A stretch of DNA of 21,019 nucleotides, from contig PAWC01000011.1 in the NCBI GenBank assembly GCA_002713385.1, positions 12,853 through 33,871 on the forward strand, given 5' to 3'. The stretch is from Fidelibacterota bacterium (lineage in GTDB: Bacteria; Fidelibacterota; Marinisomatia; Marinisomatales; TCS55). Below the pieces are notes generated by a model. That model searched no databases, was not told where the DNA came from, and saw nothing but the letters and a program-made list of their open reading frames with translations. Shown piece by piece: positions 16,648 to 21,019 of the stretch (position 1 is the stretch's first letter; each line of letters opens with the position of its first letter). A program made the position numbers and the translations under genes.

Positions 16648-17209
16648 GCAATACTCCTTCATTTTGTTTATTAATGATTGCAATGATTTCTGCGGTCGCC
16701 CGCTGAACATCATCATTGATAATGGTAAAATCAAATTTTTCCTTATACCCTATTTCAATTTCCAGACGCTCCAAGCGTTTGGCGATTCGTTCTGCTGAAT
16801 CTGTACCGCGTTTGATAAGGCGAGCTTTCAAATCTTCCATGCTGGGTGGTAAAACAAAAATTGTTACTGTTCGATCTGAATACAATTCTTTAATGGACAT
16901 GGCACCTTTAACATCAACCTCAAATAACAATACTGCACTTGTTGTAATTGCATAATCAATTGATTCTTTTAAAGTTCCATACATACAACCGTGGACGTTT
17001 TCAGTTTCTACGAATTCGTTGTTTTCCATGCGTTGTTGAAACTTTTCATCAGTAATAAAATAATAATCCACGCTATCCACTTCATAATTCCGCTGCTCTC
17101 GAGTAGTACAGGATACCGAAAATTTCATGTCTGTTTGTTCCTGCAGGGCGCGGCAAAGTGTCGTTTTCCCCGCTCCGGAAGGCGCTGATATGGTGATCAA
17201 ATTTCTCAT
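16637..17209 (-). CDS. gmk: Guanylate kinase
   Basis: A 190-residue enzyme that phosphorylates GMP or dGMP to the diphosphate. The P-loop 'SAPSGAGKTT' (8-17) is complete, 'LFEVDVKGAMSIK' carries the conserved Asp, and the GMP-binding arginines are kept in 'TTREQR' with Tyr in 'DYYF'. The GMP-binding segment is otherwise divergent: the usual T-R-x-P-R-x-G-E-x-x-G-x-D-Y-x-F reads with Gln for Pro, Tyr for Gly, and D-S for N-G; and 'H-G-N-Y-Y-G' reads H-G-C-M-Y-G. The key contacts remain, so activity is expected. Its ATG overlaps the yicC stop (ATGA). The yicC-gmk-rpoZ order is widely conserved. Confidence 0.95.
   Translation of the reverse strand: MRNLITISAPSGAGKTTLCRALQEQTDMKFSVSCTTREQRNYEVDSVDYYFITDEKFQQRMENNEFVETENVHGCMYGTLKESIDYAITTSAVLLFEVDVKGAMSIKELYSDRTVTIFVLPPSMEDLKARLIKRGTDSAERIAKRLERLEIEIGYKEKFDFTIINDDVQRATAEIIAIINKQNEGVLHGS
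16654..16659 (-). promoter_or_regulatory. Ribosome-binding site of rpoZ
   Basis: AAGGAG on the minus strand, six bases upstream of the ATG at 16645-16647 and inside the last codons of gmk. It decides the short rpoZ start over a longer in-frame one. Confidence 0.75.
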
Positions 17210-18066
17210 AGAACGTTCTGCACCTGCTCCCGGATTTTTTCCAACTGATTCTTGAAATCCACGACAATATTAATGATTGCACCTGTTCCGCTTTTGGAGC
17301 CAACCGTATTGATCTCCCGGCTCAATTCCTGGAGTAAAAATGAAAGTCGTTTTCCTGTGGGTTCTTCCAATTCCAGCAATGCTTTGAACTGGTCAATATG
17401 ACTGCGTATACGCACCAACTCTTCAGAAATATCAGTGCGGTCAGCTAACATGGCAACCTCCTGGGCGAAACGCTGTTCATCGATGGCGGCATTATCCATA
17501 AGTTTTGAAACACGCTTCTGCAGCTTTTCTTTTTGATCAGTAACTAATTCTTTTGACAGGGTTCCTATACTGTTTAATTGATCAGTAAGCGACACAAGCC
17601 GAGCCAATGTATCATTATGGATGGCTTGCCCTTCTTTGTCGCGCATGGTTTGTACTTGATCCAGAGCAATATTTAATGCATCCATGATCGTTTTTTCCTT
17701 AAGCTCATTATTATCACCCTTTAAAAAGAGATCTTCAAATGAAATCAGACTGCTCATATCCAAAGAGCGGCCATATTCTTTTTGGATTTCATACAAAATA
17801 TTTTCAACGGCTTCAAAACGCTGACGATTAAATGAAAGATTATCTTTATTTGAAACCTGGTTCTTTTCGATGCTAACATGCACTGTTCCGCGGATCAATG
17901 ACTTATTGATTTTTTCACGTACAGCTGCTTCGATTTCAGGGATGAGGGCTATTCCTCTGATCTTTGTTTCCAAGAAGCGTGCATTATAGGTACGGACGAT
18001 CACCTGAACTGCCTGATCACCCTTATCGACAGCACCTCTACCAAAACCTGTCATACTTGTTAACAT
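17206..18066 (-). CDS. yicC: YicC/YloC family endoribonuclease
   Basis: A 286-residue protein with the family N-terminus 'LTSMTGFGRG' and a C-terminal DUF1732-type region ('RIRSHIDQFKALLE', 'GKRLSFLLQELSREINTVGSK', 'VVDFKNQLEKIREQVQNV'). YicC proteins are metal-dependent endoribonucleases; in E. coli YicC promotes decay of the small RNA RyhB. Length is normal. It follows the 126-nt spacer at 18067-18192, which holds a TATAAT box, so it may be the first gene of a transcription unit continuing through gmk and rpoZ. No clear Shine-Dalgarno sequence lies before the ATG, which is preceded by an A/T-rich stretch. Confidence 0.95.
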   Translation of the reverse strand: MLTSMTGFGRGAVDKGDQAVQVIVRTYNARFLETKIRGIALIPEIEAAVREKINKSLIRGTVHVSIEKNQVSNKDNLSFNRQRFEAVENILYEIQKEYGRSLDMSSLISFEDLFLKGDNNELKEKTIMDALNIALDQVQTMRDKEGQAIHNDTLARLVSLTDQLNSIGTLSKELVTDQKEKLQKRVSKLMDNAAIDEQRFAQEVAMLADRTDISEELVRIRSHIDQFKALLELEEPTGKRLSFLLQELSREINTVGSKSGTGAIINIVVDFKNQLEKIREQVQNVL

Positions 18067-18112
18067 AATGTGATTTTATTATTCCAGAAAAGTTGATGAA
18101 TTTAAGAGTATT

Positions 18113-18118
18113 ATTATA
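18113..18118 (-). promoter_or_regulatory. Candidate -10 box upstream of yicC
   Basis: The minus strand has a perfect TATAAT about 47 bases before the yicC ATG, inside the largest non-coding gap of the window (18067-18192). The hexamer 17 bases upstream (GGGGAT) does not resemble TTGACA and there is no TG extension, so strength is uncertain. Nearby an AATTCC / GGAATT pair with a 22-base loop lies just after the end of the release-factor-like gene; it lacks a T-run and I do not call it a terminator. Confidence 0.4.
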
Positions 18119-18192
18119 TCTCCCCCAAATAATACATCCCCTTAAATTCCAATTTGAAAAGCGAGACTAATGGGAATTAAAGAACTGTTCCA

Positions 18193-18531
18193 TTAATCAT
18201 CTAAATTCGGCTTTTGTCTTAAATTCTTTTTTTCAGATTGTTGTTTCTTTGCTTTAATCCGTTTTTTATGTGCAGATTTTGGTGTTTTAGTCTTGATCCG
18301 TCTTTTTGGCTTTCGGCTTAATGCAGCCAACTTTTCCCTTAAACGTCTTAATGCGATATCTTTATTGCGGTGCTGGCTTCGTTCATCCTGGCATGTCACC
18401 ACAATTCCAGTTGGGATGTGGGTGATACGCACTGCGCTTTCTGTTTTATTAACATGTTGGCCGCCTTTCCCACTGGCTCGAAATGTATCCACTCGACAGT
18501 CTTTAAGAAGTTCTTCATTTGAGATTTTCAA
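18193..18531 (-). CDS. Stand-alone GGQ release-factor-like protein (probable ribosome rescue)
   Basis: A 112-residue protein made of a single RF-1-type peptidyl-tRNA hydrolase domain and a very basic tail. '[22 protein letters not shown]' holds the catalytic G-G-Q that reaches the peptidyl-transferase centre, and '[11 protein letters not shown]' follows as in RF1/RF2. The stop-codon-reading domains are absent. The Lys/Arg-rich tail (about 75-105) resembles the tails of ArfB and mitochondrial MTRFR (C12orf65), which let such proteins act on stalled ribosomes or large subunits. The core is closer in wording to RF1/RF2 than to ArfB. I chose the TTG at 18529-18531, with GGGGA seven bases upstream and a TTGA overlap with the preceding stop; a GTG at 18561 would add ten residues. 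Confidence 0.85.
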   Translation of the reverse strand: MKISNEELLKDCRVDTFRASGKGGQHVNKTESAVRITHIPTGIVVTCQDERSQHRNKDIALRRLREKLAALSRKPKRRIKTKTPKSAHKKRIKAKKQQSEKKNLRQKPNLDD

Positions 18532-19586
18532 AGCAATTTCCCCATCTGTCTTGCTAGCCACTTCGGATCAAGACTGAATGAAATCAAATGGGAATCGCCC
18601 AGTAATGCTGATTGAGTTGAAGATGTAAAGGCATAATGAATGGCTGCCTGCCCCCAATCCAAACCTAGCCCGGCACTGGTGAGAGCGTTCAGTCCCCGTC
18701 CAAAACGTATCGCTATTTTCTTGTACTGAATTTCAAAACCGCCGCGAAAACGACCGCCCATTTCTCCTAACTGAAGATCATCATCCACACTTCTGCCGAA
18801 GGGATCCAGGGCAATATCTACCATAAATTTGAATTGTAGTGGAATTTTTTCAAATTCTACTTCCTGGGCAATTCCGGCGAACAGTTCGGGCGTAAATCGC
18901 TCAATAGTGCCATTGTCCCAAACCAGTAATGATGTGGTCGCATCTGTTAAAACAAGCCCAACAGTGTTGCCTTTCCAAAAAGAAGTTGTTGCACCAACAT
19001 CCATACCAATGCCAGATGCAAAATGTTCAGCTAATGCGTGAAAAAAACCTTTGATCCCCACGCCCAGGGTCCAGTGCTGTATTTGCCAGGTTGTGCTTAA
19101 GTGTACCCCCCATTGGGATTGGCGAAAATAGCTCACCTGCTCCGCATCCAATCGTTCACCTTCGTCCAATTGACCATTATTCTCTCCGGCGTCACCCGTG
19201 CCCGGAATACCATCTAAACCCCAGTCCAATAAAACATCGCGCGTATCAGGTATTTGACTAACGCCTTCGCGGAAAAGAACCATTTTCACCGGGTTGCGAA
19301 AACGTTTCAGCGTGGGGAACACAATGAGATCGCTGTTCACCAGTCCGGCAAAACGGTTCTGGTGAGCGTAGAGGTATTGATCAATAGGGTTATTGGCGTG
19401 GGCGGGATTTTGCAAAACAGATGCAGCGCCGCCGTAGGCTGCCGTTTGGGTTTGCCCCAGTGCCAAGGATTGGGCATCCCCGGCATTTTTAAAGGCCTGC
19501 CAGCCGTAGCGCACCCAATAGGATTCCGCCGTTAATGAGGATATCACAAGGACTATAATGATCAGTCGTTGAAAAATGGTGTGCAA
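18528..19586 (-). CDS. PorV/PorQ-like outer-membrane beta-barrel protein
   Basis: A 352-residue protein with a signal peptide (about 1-20) followed by '[21 protein letters not shown]4-NPA' (37-62), the hallmark of PorV/PorQ/UPF0164-like FadL-fold barrels (usually 'G-M-G-x-A-x-x-A...NPA'). Alternating hydrophobic strands fill the rest. An acidic loop, '[12 protein letters not shown]' onward (121-147), rich in Asp, Gly and Glu, looks like a calcium-binding insertion. PorV shuttles type IX secretion substrates in Bacteroidota, but no T9SS component is in the window, so the function here is open. The start is probably a TTG (19584-19586), one base after the mutS stop; no ribosome-binding site is evident and no ATG precedes the signal peptide. 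Confidence 0.7.
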   Translation of the reverse strand: MHTIFQRLIIIVLVISSLTAESYWVRYGWQAFKNAGDAQSLALGQTQTAAYGGAASVLQNPAHANNPIDQYLYAHQNRFAGLVNSDLIVFPTLKRFRNPVKMVLFREGVSQIPDTRDVLLDWGLDGIPGTGDAGENNGQLDEGERLDAEQVSYFRQSQWGVHLSTTWQIQHWTLGVGIKGFFHALAEHFASGIGMDVGATTSFWKGNTVGLVLTDATTSLLVWDNGTIERFTPELFAGIAQEVEFEKIPLQFKFMVDIALDPFGRSVDDDLQLGEMGGRFRGGFEIQYKKIAIRFGRGLNALTSAGLGLDWGQAAIHYAFTSSTQSALLGDSHLISFSLDPKWLARQMGKLL

Positions 19587-19587
19587 A

Positions 19588-21019
19588 TTACAACCCGTGT
19601 TTCTTTTTCAATTCATCCAGTTTTTGCAGGGCCTGGATGGGCGTCAAGCTGTCGACGTCAACCTCATCGAGATCTTTCTTGAATTTTGCTTCCTGCTGTT
19701 CAAACATGGATAATTGTTTGGACGCTTCCGGAGATATAGATGTTCCCGGTTGGGCCATGGACTCTTCCAGATGATGATTGAGTATATCTTTGGCACGGGA
19801 AATGATACTGCCGGGCAGGCCCGCCATCTGAGCCACATGGATGCCATAACTCTTATCTCCTGGTCCGGGCATAATCTTTTTCAAAAAAACGATCTGGTCA
19901 CCAAATTCTTTCACGGCGGCGTGGTGGTTCTGCAACCGCTCAAGAGTATGCTCAAGTTCCGTTAATTCATGATAATGTGTTGCAAAAAGCGTCCGAGCGG
20001 CAACCGCTTCATGATTGTGCAGGTATTCCGTAATAGCCCACGCCAGGGAAAGACCATCGAAGGTGGCGGTTCCCCGTCCTATCTCATCCAGGAGTATTAA
20101 GCTTTGCGCTGTAGCATTATTGAGAATATTCGCTGCTTCGATCATTTCCACCAAAAAGGTACTTTCACCTCCGGCCAGGTTATCGCTGGCGCCCACCCGA
20201 GTGAATAAACGGTCTACCATGCCGATCGTGGCCTTTTTCGCAGGCACGTAGCACCCAACCTGGGCCATAAGGACAATCAGCCCGACTTGACGCAAATACG
20301 TGGATTTTCCGGCCATATTCGGCCCGGTGATGAGGTGGATCTGACTTTTGTCCACATTCATCTTCAGGTCATTGCCCACAAATCGGTCAGACGCCGGAAG
20401 CAGATTCTCCACCACAGGATGACGGCCATCTTTAATATCAACAACAGCGTCTGAAACTAATGCTGGTTTACAGTATTTCTTTTGAATAGCCAAATGGGCA
20501 AAAGTGGTTAACACGTCGAGCCTGTTCAGCAGTTTCGCGTTGATCTGAATACGGTCAGCCCGATCAAGGATTTTCTGGCAGCATTCGGCAAATAATTCTG
20601 ATTCGATGGCCATGATATCTTCCTCGGCGGAAAGGATCTTTTCCTCGTATTCTTTCAGCTCTTCGGTGATATAGCGCTCTGCATTCACCAGCGTCTGTTT
20701 GCGGATATACGATTCGGGCACTTTGTCTTGATGGATTTTGGAAATTTCCAGATAATAGCCAAATACCCTATTAAATCCCACTTTCAGTTTACTGATGCCC
20801 GTCTTTTCCCGCTCCGACTCCTGCATCTCGGCGATCCACTGTTTCCCGCCGCTGGCCAATTTCCGCAGTTCATCTAATTCCTTATTGATTCCATCACGAA
20901 TAACGTGCCCCTGTTGGAGCTGGGCAGGCACTTCCTCATTCAATTTTTCTGAAATCAACTTCACTACCGGAGCCGTGTTCGCAAATGAATCAGCAGCCGC
21001 ATTCAATTTTTCAATATCT
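19588..21019 (-). CDS. mutS: DNA mismatch repair protein MutS, C-terminal part (5' end cut by window)
   Basis: The open frame continues to the right edge, giving about 477 C-terminal residues of a protein normally near 850-900. The visible part begins in the lever/clamp region; 'GFNRVFGYYLEISK' is the typical clamp-to-core motif. Then the ATPase domain: Walker A 'GPNMAGKST' (about 20299-20325), 'GASDNLAGGESTFLVEM' signature, Walker B 'LILLDEIGRGT' and 'FATHYHEL'. The C-terminal helix-turn-helix region ends 'QALQKLDELKKKHGL', the sort of tail found in MutS1 rather than MutS2. MutS binds mismatches and recruits MutL; mutL is not in view. Truncation comes only from the window boundary. Confidence 0.97.
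   Translation of the reverse strand, partial: DIEKLNAAADSFANTAPVVKLISEKLNEEVPAQLQQGHVIRDGINKELDELRKLASGGKQWIAEMQESEREKTGISKLKVGFNRVFGYYLEISKIHQDKVPESYIRKQTLVNAERYITEELKEYEEKILSAEEDIMAIESELFAECCQKILDRADRIQINAKLLNRLDVLTTFAHLAIQKKYCKPALVSDAVVDIKDGRHPVVENLLPASDRFVGNDLKMNVDKSQIHLITGPNMAGKSTYLRQVGLIVLMAQVGCYVPAKKATIGMVDRLFTRVGASDNLAGGESTFLVEMIEAANILNNATAQSLILLDEIGRGTATFDGLSLAWAITEYLHNHEAVAARTLFATHYHELTELEHTLERLQNHHAAVKEFGDQIVFLKKIMPGPGDKSYGIHVAQMAGLPGSIISRAKDILNHHLEESMAQPGTSISPEASKQLSMFEQQEAKFKKDLDEVDVDSLTPIQALQKLDELKKKHGL

Noticed and set aside
16366-16734. Longer rpoZ start at 16734
   Set aside because: The extra 29 residues are an out-of-frame reading of gmk and lack similarity to omega; an AAGGAG supports the ATG at 16647.
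18181-18190. GAACAGTTC-type palindrome just after the release-factor-like gene as a terminator
   Set aside because: The loop would be one base and the stem four pairs, so no stable hairpin; no following T-run.

Overview
The window is a stretch of chromosome from a Gram-negative (diderm) bacterium, most likely of the Fibrobacterota-Chlorobiota-Bacteroidota (FCB) assemblage or a nearby candidate phylum such as Marinimicrobia/SAR406. That placement is inference. It rests on a batA-batB-batC-batD-batE aerotolerance-type operon, a DUF4321 membrane protein, a PorV/PorQ-like outer-membrane barrel, a DUF5683-like protein, and an acidic '[12 protein letters not shown]' segment in the barrel that I associate from memory with this group. 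Base composition looks moderately AT-leaning and even across the window. No phage, transposon, integron, CRISPR, tRNA or rRNA signal was seen.

All 24 genes lie on the minus strand and read from right to left; mutS (right edge) and batE (left edge) are cut by the window ends. Packing is extremely tight: most junctions are overlaps (ATGA, TAATG, TTGA, GTGA) or gaps of 0-3 nt. The only spaces above 40 nt are 18067-18192 (126 nt, with a TATAAT -10-like box before yicC), 5371-5415 (45 nt) and 5057-5160 (104 nt, with a short dyad, before batA). No stretch of 300 nt lacks a gene. Several genes appear to start with TTG or GTG.

The right half (about 11.7-21.0 kb) is information processing: mutS (mismatch repair), a PorV-like barrel, a stand-alone GGQ release-factor-like protein, yicC (endoribonuclease), gmk, rpoZ (RNA polymerase omega), a family-4 Fe-S uracil-DNA glycosylase, dnaB, a bifunctional (p)ppGpp synthetase/hydrolase and ruvX. 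This resembles the enterobacterial gmk-rpoZ-spoT cluster with udg and dnaB inserted.

The left half (about 1-11.7 kb) is envelope biology: lnt (lipoprotein N-acylation), a DUF5683-like protein, a lone ecfT beside truA, a DegP/HtrA-type periplasmic protease, psd and pssA (phosphatidylethanolamine synthesis), DUF4321, tatA, then batA-B-C-D-E. The Bat proteins (two membrane VWA proteins, a TPR protein with a Gln/Glu-rich tail, BatD, and a TPR/SH3 protein) probably form an inner-membrane/periplasmic assembly. Their usual MoxR AAA+ ATPase and DUF58 partners are not in the window.

I see mainly well-known housekeeping families and no convincing new system. The points most worth a second look are the stand-alone GGQ protein, the ecfT without EcfA or S partners and with a degenerate coupling motif, the Bat operon without moxR, and the nucleotide/stringent-response gene grouping.
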